A stretch of DNA of 64,000 nt from the NCBI GenBank assembly GCA_009739505.2, contig CM019179.2:7651062-7715061 (forward strand), given 5' to 3'. Position 1 is the stretch's first letter. Each line of letters begins with the position of its first letter. Below, one piece after another: positions 48,501 to 60,500 of this stretch. The notes under the pieces were generated by a model. The model searched no databases. It was not told the DNA's origin and saw nothing but the letters and a program-made list of their open reading frames with translations. Both the position numbers and the translations under genes were made by a program. This DNA is from Apolygus lucorum (Eukaryota; Arthropoda; Insecta; Hemiptera; Miridae).

Positions 48501-51500
48501 GGTCGGACTTAAGATAAATCGAGTGTGAATCATCAAAAAGAGCTAAATCTCCGTTGAAATTTTAGCTGACCAAAATGCGATCGTTGTTCGTTTCTTCGAG
48601 TTGTTTTCAGTTTTGCTTCCTTAGCAATCACTTATCAAATTTCCATATGAGGGAATCACACCTTGCTATTTTTCGAATCGAGTGTGAAGCGTTTATTTCT
48701 TCCAAATAAACTTGATTTTGAAGGTGTGAAGTATGTAGTAGATAGGTGGTACCTCCCAGAGTGGTGTTGCGTGGAAGTCACAGAGCAGCTAAACAAGCAA
48801 GACGGCGGGAGTACCACAGGGTTCAGAGTTTGTGGAGGAAGCATCCGGCGCGTGTGGCTGCTGATCACTGGGCTGGAAGCTGAATGTGGGAGCCCGAGAA
48901 GCGTTCTGATTGGTGGAGCTCCAGGACGTAGTTATAGCGGAAAGCCACAGATAGCGTTCATGATCACTTGTTCCCAACCTCATCACAACAAGTCACCTTG
49001 TTTATCACATATTTTTCTCCTTGGTGCGTTACCGGCTGCATCTAAGTAATTAATTTGATAACATTCAGTTATATTCGCGATATGTACGAAAAAATCGAGC
49101 GATTTTCAATAATACACTGGGTTTCAAACGTTTCTTTGGGTGGCAGTTGTCAATTGAATATTTGAACTACTGGCAATAGGGACAACAACAATTGCATGAG
49201 GGACTCTGAAAATACCTTTCGCCTCGATTGGATTTTCCAAGTAATTTTTGCAATTCTAAATGGTGATGAAACGAAAAGTTATCAATTTCTGGTCATTCGA
49301 AAGGATTTGAAAAGAAGCAGCACGAAGAGAGTGTGGCCTCCCCCCACCACCACTTCCGTAGTAGTTCCTCAATCCTAGCTGAAAGTAGATAGTGCAACTG
49401 AGGCAGCCTCAAAAATGCTTGCACACCATTTTAACGTTGGCTTTCCTCTCTGTTAACTTGTCTCCATTACTCTGTGCTGGAGGAGGATGTACTGGAGGAG
49501 CCTGGGAAAATCAAGTTCAACCCCCTCTCCAGGAGTTTGTGGATATCTGGGAGCCACTTCTGAGTTCTCCCAGTCACGACCTTGGAGAGCGTGTGGTTCC
49601 TCCAGTCTCCACCAGCGATTCCTTGCGCAGCATCTTGTGTTTGCCGGTGCTGACTGCAAGCAGTAATCTTTGCAGAAGAGTCATCTATAAAGAACAATAA
49701 TAAAACTTTGTGTAATAATTTGCTGCGTTGTTTTTTTTTTTTTTCTCTCTTTTTTCGTTCCGAACAAGAAAAACAATTACGAAAATTCTCCGTTTTGTTC
49801 ACAGGATTCACCTGGACCATCTTCCCCAGTGCAGATGAGGAGAAAGGGTGAACACACCATCCCTGTATCTGAGCCCATTCCTATAAGGTAAGACGGTGAC
49901 CTCGTCTGTTCTAATACGCTTGGTGATTGACGTATTAACCAACCATAACTACGTATGAACCACCCCGTTCATAATAACTGTTCGGAACCTGGTGTTATTA
50001 TGAACAGGGTGGTTTGATTACTTGCGATGACGGGAGGAGGATGGACATTAAGAACATACCTTTGACCTCATTGTCAACGGTAGTAACGTTTAATTTGGCC
50101 GATCTAGTAATAAAAAATTGGCTTACAAATTGACACAAACAGACAAATTAATACAATTTTCGAAAAGTGAATTGGTCAAGATATCAGTGACTGCTTTTTC
50201 GATAAGTCTTGTGTCATCATTTGACTCAGTGAGACAAAGTACGAAAAGATGGCTGCCCAACTCATTTTAGGGTAAAAATGTCGATTTTCGCGAAAAACGT
50301 CGATTTTTACTGAAAGATCCACGGTTTTTGGCACGGGAACGAGGATTTTACACCATTAGTCCACTGTAAACAATTTTATGACCATACCGTTGGAAAGCTG
50401 AGATTTTGGGTCAACTTTTGGGGTTACAGTGAGAACTTAACCGGCAGTTTCAGTTAGTGTTACAAACGTTTGAAAAAACGGAAAATTTTCGAGATTTTAC
50501 TATTTGGGCTCATTTTCAACATCTTTGTCTTCTTTTAAAAGTTTTATTTAACACTAGGGAGATGGAAAATTTAACGCTCTTTCCAACAGTATAATTACAT
50601 TTGAATTTTGACTGAAAAACAAGGGAGTTATGGCTGTTTTAATAGCGTAAGGTCGAAAATCCGAAAAAAATCTTAAAAGTGAAAAAAGTCCGATTTTAAG
50701 GGGGTTAAGAAAAAAAAAGTCACAAATTAGTTGTAGAATCGAACCCTGGCCGGTGGTACGACCTTAACCGGTACACCCTGTATATATAATTTGCAGCGTT
50801 TATAAATTATGATAGAACCGATCATAAATAAAGATAATTTACAATTATTATCTACGTACCGTATTGGAGAATCCGTCGTAACCAGCAAGTCGACTACTCG
50901 ACTTGCTGGTTACGACGGATTCTCCAATACGGTACGTAGATAATAGAGAGTTCCTAGTGGGTTTGGTTCGGCTTAGATCCGGCGCGCCGGAACCGGATCG
51001 TCCGCCATGTTTGTAATACGGCGCGCCGGATTGCCTCCTTGTGACGTATTCGACCGTAACAATACGGCGCCGTATTGGATACGGCGTGTTCTTATCACAA
51101 TCCGGCGCCGGATTGAGAGCATGGAAGAAGTAAATCTTCCATGTTGAGAGTGTGTGTGTAATACGTCACGCCGTATCAAAAACCACTAGGAACTCTCTAT
51201 TAATTGTATTCTTATAACTAGCGGAACTAACCCCATTCATTTAATACCAAAGATAATTTAGGCAAATTATTGCTTTTCAAGATCAATGACATAATTTAGA
51301 ATCCCCACAATCAGAATGTATTGATTTGTATTATGTTACAGCTAGAAGATTGGGTGTAAATAACATGGAAACTTGTTTATTGGATATTGTACTTTTATTC
51401 ATTAAATATACAAAGGAATCTCATATGATTTATTAAATTTACAGCATGAAGTGAAGTAATATTCAGTAACAAAGTCTTCTCGGTTCTCATGAACATCTTA

Positions 51501-54500
51501 GTTACTCATCTGCATTTACATTGCCCCAAGCGAAGTCCAGTCCATCCATAGCCGCCAGACGTCGTATTTTACTTTCTTTCTTCAATTTTCTCACATCTTG
51601 TTTCCGCTTTCTGGTGTTTTCAACGGGTTTCGGTTGCTCACGTTTGGCCTTTTTGCCTGGCGAGGCTGCAGACTTGCCAGTGTTTTCACTTCCCACGAAT
51701 GCGTTCTTGTCTAGCGCCAGCCTCCTGCACATTGCCTCGAAATGTTTGAAGAACTTTTTGTCTTTCGGCACCGACATGAGCTGCGGAAGTTTTTCTTTCC
51801 ACAACTTCCATTTAGCGAGGTTCGAACTCTTACTATCGTGCATGGCGACGATGAGCTCCGCTACTGAATTTTGACTCTTCTCATCGAACACTCCAGCAGA
51901 CTTCAGATTTGTTATTCCCGAAATGATCGATTTCTGATTACTCTTTATAACTTCTGAATCCACGACGTTCGAGAAAACTCGATCACTCTTGAAGTACGAC
52001 ACCAATATGCTGATGCCTTGGGATCTTTTGAATTGCTTTGTTCCTGCATCAAATGTGATAGGAATAATTTGCGTTATCATGTCGTGAACTCCGCACCAAC
52101 TGTATTGGCACAAAAATATCATCAGTTCCAAATGTAACGAATTTTTCTCGGAGAAGAAATTCCCGATAGCTGTGTTCATCACTGAGCTCATGAGGCCCTT
52201 CAATTCAGCAGCGTTGCTAGAATGAACATGAGTGCTATTTTTCACTATAAACTTGATGAGCTCAACGTAATGTTGCTTCAAGTCCAACTCAGTGCCTGAA
52301 GCTCCCGAAGCTTGATTTATCAGCTGTTGTAACAATTCCACGAGTGCGTTGACATCACAATCCTCGGAACTTATGTTGGATATTTTAACTGAAGATACTT
52401 TTCTTATGAAACTTAAAAGTCGTTGTTTTAACCCTGCTGTGTTTTTGGCCGCCACTATGCTATTGGCCAACTTGAGGACAGCAGGGATCAAAATTAACCA
52501 GTGATTGAGAGGCATTCCAGTGATGCAATATGTTTCCAAAAGGTCCACAACCCTGGTCCTGAAGTGAGACGTGATGCTTTCCCTCTTGGAAGGTTTCTTT
52601 TTCGTCATGGCGTTTTTGAAAATGGCGGACAACGTGGCGTCGAGCTGCCTGCCCTGCTCGTCTTCCAAGTCGTCGATGTTGATGGATTCATTATCCGAAT
52701 CGTTTGCAGGCATCAAGGCGTTTCTCAGGTCGAACTGCAATTTTTCTTGATTGAAAGCTCCAGAACTGGGTTCATCCTCGTCCATGTCTTCCGAATCATC
52801 TTCGCTCTCTTCATTTGAATTTCCCCCTTCTTCATCCGAGCTGTCTTCAGACTCTCCAGAATTGTCACTCGTTTCTTCGTCCTCTCCAGTTTCCTCTTCT
52901 TCGTCGCCCTCTTCAGGATCTTGCGTCTTATTCAAATCGTACGATGGATCCAACACGTCGATCAACTGCGAAAACGCTCCCTCGTTCAAATGGGGTATCA
53001 CGGTTTTGAAAACTATGTTAATTATCGTCCTGTTGCCCACGTTGGGTTTGGAAAGCATGTTCAAAAATAAATCCATCACAACTTCAATCCACTCTGGACC
53101 ATCACCTGAGCCGTCATCCGATCTAGTGACCCTTGATAACACGGAATTCATATCAGTGAGGTTGAATGTGGACTCTTTAGGTTCGATAAGCGATTTCAGA
53201 GTTATAAAGCATGTTAACAGCTCTAAAGCTTGAATAATTATTTTATTTTCTTCTTTCGATCGCTTCTTATGTTTCTCCAAACTCGCTAACATTTTGTGTG
53301 AAATTTTCCACGCTTCTTTCATTTCTTCCGTCACTTTCACTCTCAGCGAACCCTCTTTGTTTGTACACCGGTTCATACAAACTACCAGCTCTTTGAGTGC
53401 GTCGGCGTAATTGGGAAGGGAAGAAAATTTGATTGAAAGGGCGTTGAAAAAAGATTTCCTGATGGCGTTGGCGAATTCCGCGCTCACGTCCCCTTTACTG
53501 CACAAGCTTGCTTTCAGCAGCGCCTTCATCCCTTCTATTCGCCATTGGTCCTCCTGAAGGCACGCCGGTTGATTCAACAGGCCGCAGTAGATGTTCAGAG
53601 CGTTGAGTCTGTCTTTGTTTTTCACGCCATCTCCTTTGATTACCGCCTCTAAACACTTATCGCCAAACCCTTTGATTTCTTCGGCAGCTAGAGTTCTCCA
53701 CACTGAACCAACCAACTTGGTTCCCGTGTCCTCATCAAATGAAAACGTACTTGAACTCGAAATTAGTTTGTTCAAGATTTCTAAACTCAATGCTGAATCA
53801 TTGGCCAAAGCCAGAATGTCTGATATTGATTTACACGTTTCTTTGGTGAGTTCAGGCTTTGCCTTGTGGTGAGATATCAAGGATTCGATAGCAACATCGC
53901 TCACGAGTGTTTTGATGGATTTGTAATTTTTCTTTGCAAGCATTTGTTGAAGAGCTTTGTTCAGCAAAGTGTAATACATGTCCAAAGTTCCTTTATTCGT
54001 GCCAATTTTATCCTTAACTTGCTTCTCAAATGCCTTCCAAAACTTGGACACATATTTGTGATTATCAGATATCGCTTCGAAAAATTGTTTTAAAAACTCG
54101 TGCGAGGAGTTGTAACATTTTGATAGTAGAATTCCTATCTCTGTCGCAGTTTCCGTGGAAAGTAAGCGTCGACCGTCGAAAACGTGCACTGAAGTTTCAG
54201 GTTCTTCCAGGTTCTGTTCCAATTGCAACAGGTATTGGAGTTTGTCGAGTGTTGCGTTGTTCAGGTCCTTCAAATTTTTCAAAAATGCGTCGGACCCGTA
54301 TTCCTGTCTGGTTATTACACTCATTCGTCCTAGCAGCGCCAATGCTCCGGGGTATAAATAGGATTTTTTCAGGGCAAGTTCCATTATATCTTCTGCGACC
54401 TCCTTGTAGAGAGTCGGTGATTTGTCCAACAATTTCGATTGGACAATAGCTTTGTAAGCTAGGAATTGCCCTAAGTATGCTTCCGCATCCGCTTTCGTAG

Positions 54501-57500
54501 TGCCGGTAGGTTTCAGTTGGTTGTCGACTACTTTTTTTACGGACTCGTAGTCGCAATGCTGAGGGCAATTGACGAGCAATGTGCAGAATAAACTGAACGC
54601 CCCAGCCCTCATGCTATTTGAGATCGCCCCCAAAGCACCCACCACTCGAGAAAGTATGTATTCGCGAGTGCCTTCATCCGAACCATCGTCAACAAATAAG
54701 AGGTACAATTTTACCGCATAGTTGAATTTGTGTTTGTCTTCGAAGGATCCCAGAAGGTGGAAATAGTCCCAGTGGGAAGCGCGTTCTGGCACAACCATCA
54801 TCAGGATTCACTGTCGAACACTTATTCAAACTCGAAACTTCTGTCGACTACTTATTCATCACAGCTTTTATTTACTCAACCGGAGACGATAAAATCTCAC
54901 TCAGACGTAATTCAAAAGTGTTACACGCTTATTCGATCACAACACGTGTTTGCATGGTTATCACTGTTATCGTGGATACTTACACGATGGAGTATCCATG
55001 GAGGAATGGGATCGAGCAACAGATCGAAGGGGCGGTGGTATACTAACCCGCGATACGCCGAGTTGTCCGCTTTCAGTCAATCTAAGAACAGCAAAAACAT
55101 CTAACTCTTCTTCCATCTGCTCGTCCCTCAAGTAGACATTGATGGTGGTTTACATTGCAAGGTTTCATGGCCAGGACAATGTTTAACTCTTTCATTAATG
55201 TTGAGTTCTCCTTTACAAAATAAATATCCTCTTTTCCAAATAAAATTGAATGGAAAAGAAACGAGTTTACAGAATCTTATTTTATTTATTAACCCATTCA
55301 GCGCGGGTCTGAAAAGGAGGAACAACCTCCCATCCTGAAGTTGAGTTTTTGTGACACGTCGCATAGCACTTTTTAAAAATTGTTATAATGGTGGTTATGG
55401 ATAAAAACAGTCAATATAAGTTCATTTGAACCATTTTTGGCGCACATGGTAATATTACTACACCCGCACGTCAGGTTTGGCCGGAATGCTAACAGCAGAG
55501 CGAAGTGTTGCGGGTTAGCATTCCGGCCAAATAGAGGCGAAAATTGAAAATCAAAATGAGTGAGTACACGAACGCAGTTGGACACTTCATAACAGATATT
55601 ATTTATTTCTGTAATGATGAATATAATACACCACATAATGGTAAACATTGTACACATTATTGCACATCAGCATTACTTACAATTTTTATTGCAATAGATA
55701 AAATTGACTTAGATTTTCCTGGCTCAAAAACACGCTATCCGCCAACGAAGTGTTCAGAACTGCTGCATGATTCATACTGAAGGTAAAAACCACCGTACGG
55801 GACAAAGAAACGCGGTACCCCCCTCTACGGAGCGATGATAAGGGTTCAGGGTCTAAAGAGAGCAGCGTGGTAATATTACCACACCCGCACGGCGCGAAAC
55901 CCCAGCTGTAGTAATATTACCACACCCGCACTGAATGGGTTAATAAGTGGAAAACTACCGTCAGATTGGGAGGTACCTAATTTAATTTTGTAGAGATTTC
56001 CTTATTTAGTGATATTTATTACGTACATAACACGAGGTCTTTATTACGTACATGTTGACCGATACTTCATTTGGAATAATATTTTGCCTTTTATTTATTT
56101 TTATTCTTATTTAATTGGCATTACGGTCCTTTGAGAACCAGGGCCTCCTCGACAATGGATTTCCATTCCTTCCTGTCCAGAGCTTGGGTCCTCCATCTAC
56201 GTACTCCAAGCTGGATCAGGTCCTCCTCTACGTCCTCCAGCCAACGCAGACGTGGTCTTCCTCTCGTTCTTCTTCCACCTGGCATCCCATACAAGGCTTT
56301 TCGCGGATATCTCGCTTCAGGCATTCTTTCTACGTGGCCTAACCACCTGAAGCGGGCTCGCCTGATGAATGCCACTAAATCGGGCTCTCCATACAGGTGT
56401 CTCAGCTCATCATTCCTTCTGATTCTCCATTCTCGTAAATGGGGCCAAAGATTTTACGTAAAATCTTGCACTCCCAGCAGTTGAGGAGTCTTTCATTTGC
56501 GGAAGTCAGGACCCATGTCTCACAGCCGTACGTGACTACTGGGCGCATAATGGTCTTATAAATTGTGATCTTACTCCGACGGGATAGTCCTCGGAATTTC
56601 AGAGCCTTCTGTACTGCCCAGAAGCATCTGTTACCGGCTGCTATGCGTGCTTTTATTTCAGTTGTTACGTCGTTGTCTTCCGTTATCATGGCGCCCAGAT
56701 ACTTGAATTCATGGCAGAGAGGGAAATCCTGATTCCCAATCCGAGAGGTGGTTTGCGTCAGAGGAGGTTTTCTGGAGGTCTTCATGTACATAGTCTTTTT
56801 CTCGTTTATCTTCAAGCCTCTTTGGTTTGCTGCCCGTTCAAACTCCTCGACTGCTCCTGAAAGTGCAGGTATTGTTCGTGCCATGATATCAACATCATCT
56901 GCGTATGCCAAGTGTTGGGTGAGCCGGTTATGGATAGTTCCACCTGGGTTAGTGCAAATATCCCTAATAGCGCCTTCTAAAGAAAAATTGAAAAGGGTTG
57001 TGGCCAGTGGATCACCTTGACGTAGGCCTGTGTTCACAGGGAAGTTCCTTAAACTACCGTCAGATTGGGAGGTACCTAATTTAATTTTGTAGAGATTTCC
57101 TTATTTAGTGATATTTATTACGTACATAACACGAGGTCTTTATTACGTACCTACATGTTGACCGATACTTCATTTGGAATAATATTTTGCCTTTTAGTTG
57201 ATTCTTTTTTGACTTTAAATTGAACCTTTTTTACATTGAATTAAACCTTCTAAACCTTGATTTAAACTTTTTTTTAAATTTCTCAACTAATTAAACCTTT
57301 TCTACTTTCAATTATACACTCTTTTTTTTAGAAATTTTACAATCAATAAAACATTTTTTCTTAAGTAGGTACCTATTTTGAATTAAAATTGTTCTATTCC
57401 ATGTAGGAAAGTAAATTTTTGAAAACATTTAACGGATGTAAACTTCATTTACAAACGAGAATTTTGTAGGGGATCATCCTCCAATTCTTAGAGGACCATA

Positions 57501-60500
57501 TTGTGAATGGTAACTTAATCCAACCATGGTCACCTGTGAATTGGAGGATGGTCCCTGTTGAAATTAACTACCGACTAAATTTCAAAGTGTTTGAATTACT
57601 CCAATAGTTGATGTTACTCCCAAGATGTTTTAATTAAAATTTGTCGAAAAATCATTTTTACAAAAATCAAGTTCACCAAAAACCACCTTGCGTGACATTT
57701 TCATTTCAATTTCAAGTACCGCAATTAAGTTACTCCGAATGTAAAACACATCCATTTTCTCAAAGTCCCCCCTACGAATTGGAAGTCTCCTGTGAATTTC
57801 TCGTGTGTAAATGAAGTTTTAATGCGTTACATTTTTCAATTTTTCAATTCAAAGTAAAAAACGTTTAATTCGCACACCTGAACTGGTGGTGGTTCTGTAG
57901 AAGCACTTCCCTTCATCCCTTTCTCCTCCATTACCTTCCTCCTCTTCCCTCAACCTCAGAGTCCTGTTGTAGATATGTCGGGTATTTATTATACGAGGGT
58001 GGATCAAATATAAACGGGACTTTATTTTTTTTAAATTGTATTTGTTAGAAAATAAAAAGCGGGTGTATGTCACTTTTCTACATAGTCTCCTGCTTTTGTG
58101 ACACATTTTTCCCAGCGAATAGGAAGTTTTTTAATCCCAGCATCAAAAAACGATGAAGGTTGCGTCTGAAGCCAATTGCGCACGAACCCCTCGACCCCCT
58201 CATCATCCTCGAATCGCTGTCCGCCTAGGGCTTCTTTAAGTGGCCCAAACAAGTGAAAATCACAGGGCGATAGGTCAGGGCTGTAGGGAGGATGATCAAG
58301 TGGAGTCCAATGCATTTCTTCCAATTTTTGAACAGTTAGAGCTGCAGTATGGGGCCTTGCATTGTCGTGGAGGAGGATGACGTCACGAATTGGTTGATTC
58401 CGTCTTTTGCTGCGATATGCAGCCCTCACCTGAGTCAGCAGCTCACAATAGTTGGCAGCATTGATTTTTCTTCGCTCATGCAAAAAATCAATGAGCAAAA
58501 CGCCTCGATAGTCGAAAAAAACAGTTGCAAGGACCTTGCCAGCAGACAGTCGAGTTTTTGCTTTCACTGGGGCTGTCTCCCCCTTCCTCCGCCACTCCAT
58601 ACTGGCTTGCTTCGATTCGGGTGTGTAATGATGGACCCATGTTTCGTCGCAGGTGACGATGCTAGCCAAAAATGCTTCCCCTTCTTCCTCAAACCTTGCA
58701 AAAAGCCTCTGACAGACCTCCAAACGTCTCAACTTCTGATCTGCAGTCAAAAGGCGAGGGACCCATCTGGGTCACACACTTTACGGAATCCTAGGTGCTC
58801 TGTAATGATCGTTTGGCAGCTCCCATAACTTACCCCTACCTGCTCAGCGATTTCGGAGACAGTCACACGTCGATCATCTTCAAGAATGTCACGAACCGCT
58901 TGAATGTTCTCATCGTAATGCTGCTCCGGGGACGACGATCGTGTTCCTCATTCTCTACTCGTTCTCTTCCCTCCTGAAACTCTTTGTGCCAGGCAAACAC
59001 ACGGGTCCTAGAGAGGGTTTGGTCCCTGAACTGGGCAGTCAACCTTTGAAAATTTTCCGAAGGTTTGACTCTTTCACGGGTAAGAAATTTTATGATAATT
59101 CGTTGCTCAATGGAAACGGGCACCTTTTGTTCAGACATCTCGAGAACTACTCATGAAAGGTTGTAAAGGGGGAGACGCCCCCTCATCCACCTTCTAATGA
59201 ACCTGTTCAAACAATCTCAAAGTGGCTTCTGTCAACCGTCGGCGCTCAGAGGTCAGAGTCCCGTTTATATTTGATCCACCCTCGTAGTTTAGTAGGTACA
59301 TAGCCTACATGAGGCTATAAGAGGAAATTTTCTCAATAGTTACCTACTTAGCTACCTACTACATAAATCTCCAAGATGAGGCAGCTGAATATTTTGTGCG
59401 ATTAACATTCTCACTATGCTCAGAACCTGGCGAGGCATTTGGACTTTCGCAAATACCGCTTCAAAGAGATTCTTGTCAACTAAATTGGCGTTCTTCCAAT
59501 CTTTAAAGCTGTAAGTTTTTACGTACGTTCCGTCGTGTGAAATTGGAAGTTTTCGTTTCGTCCCTCGTCCTGCAATTTCATCCTAAGTGTCAAATTGGAA
59601 GTCCCTCGTGATTGTTGTTACGCACGTTAGGATTTGGAAAACATCAAATATTAAATTACTAACAAATATACTTAGAGATTTACTACTCCAAAAATTATGA
59701 ACATTACAATAATTAATTATATTTAGCACTTTTCATCTAATTTGATTTTTTGAGGAAGTATCCATGTTTTATACAAGCATCTATTTTGAAAAAAACGTCA
59801 CTGTTCTTTGTTTAGCTAATAATTAATCTTGCTGACGTGCGATTTATGGCATGTTGTGTACGATAACCATAAAAAAATCTACATTTTTTTCTCCAAGCTG
59901 ATTGGCTTGCCTCTGCTTTGGAGTATTGCGCCAATGTGCAGCTCTCTTGCTGGACCCATTTCTGGACCTGTTGAGTGATAGAGCTCTTTAATAACCCCAA
60001 GTAAGGGTTCTGGACTGATGCATTGGGGTTCCGATCCCTGTTTGGCGTGGCGATCGGCTTCTTCATTGCCATCAACTCCCTCATGGCCAGGGACCCAGAG
60101 CGAAGTCTTCACGTTGGTGCATTGTTCTGGAGATGATTGAACTACTTATCTCTTATCATTACATCAACTTTGATGGTGAAGTCAAGGCAATACAATTGGC
60201 ATTGGAGGAGTGTCTTTGACTGGAGTGAGTACTGGACACAGTCATCCTGGTTGACTTACAAGCAGCTCTACATGCGATAACAGGGCCAGGACAGGCCAGT
60301 AACAGCCTGTCTGTCCGTGAGTGCAGGAGGCTGGGGGATGAAATCCTGAATAAAGGGAACCAGCTGATAATCCAGTGGGTGCCATCTCACTGTGGTCTGT
60401 TTGGAAATGAGATGGCCGACCGGTTGTCAAAGGAAGGTTCAGAGATGCCCCAACCAAATATCCCAGTGACGTTGTATGCTGCTCGACGAGAAGCTGGAAA

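Larger units (their letters stand above)
46809..49804 (+). other. PPIP5K intron 11 (3.0 kb)
   Basis: Contains TRIM copy 2, a (TG)n run at 47349-47363 and an inverse fragment of dispersed repeat R near 48465-48560. No other gene is seen in 46813-47690 or 48560-49800; the 128-codon frame at 48663 has no recognisable similarity. Confidence 0.8.

Noticed and set aside
48663..49049. ORF of 128 codons in intron 11
   Set aside because: No known domain, no splice logic linking it to PPIP5K, and codon pattern looks random.
52751..53233. Ser-rich ORF of 160 codons on the plus strand
   Set aside because: It is the antisense shadow of the acidic tract of MYBBP1A.
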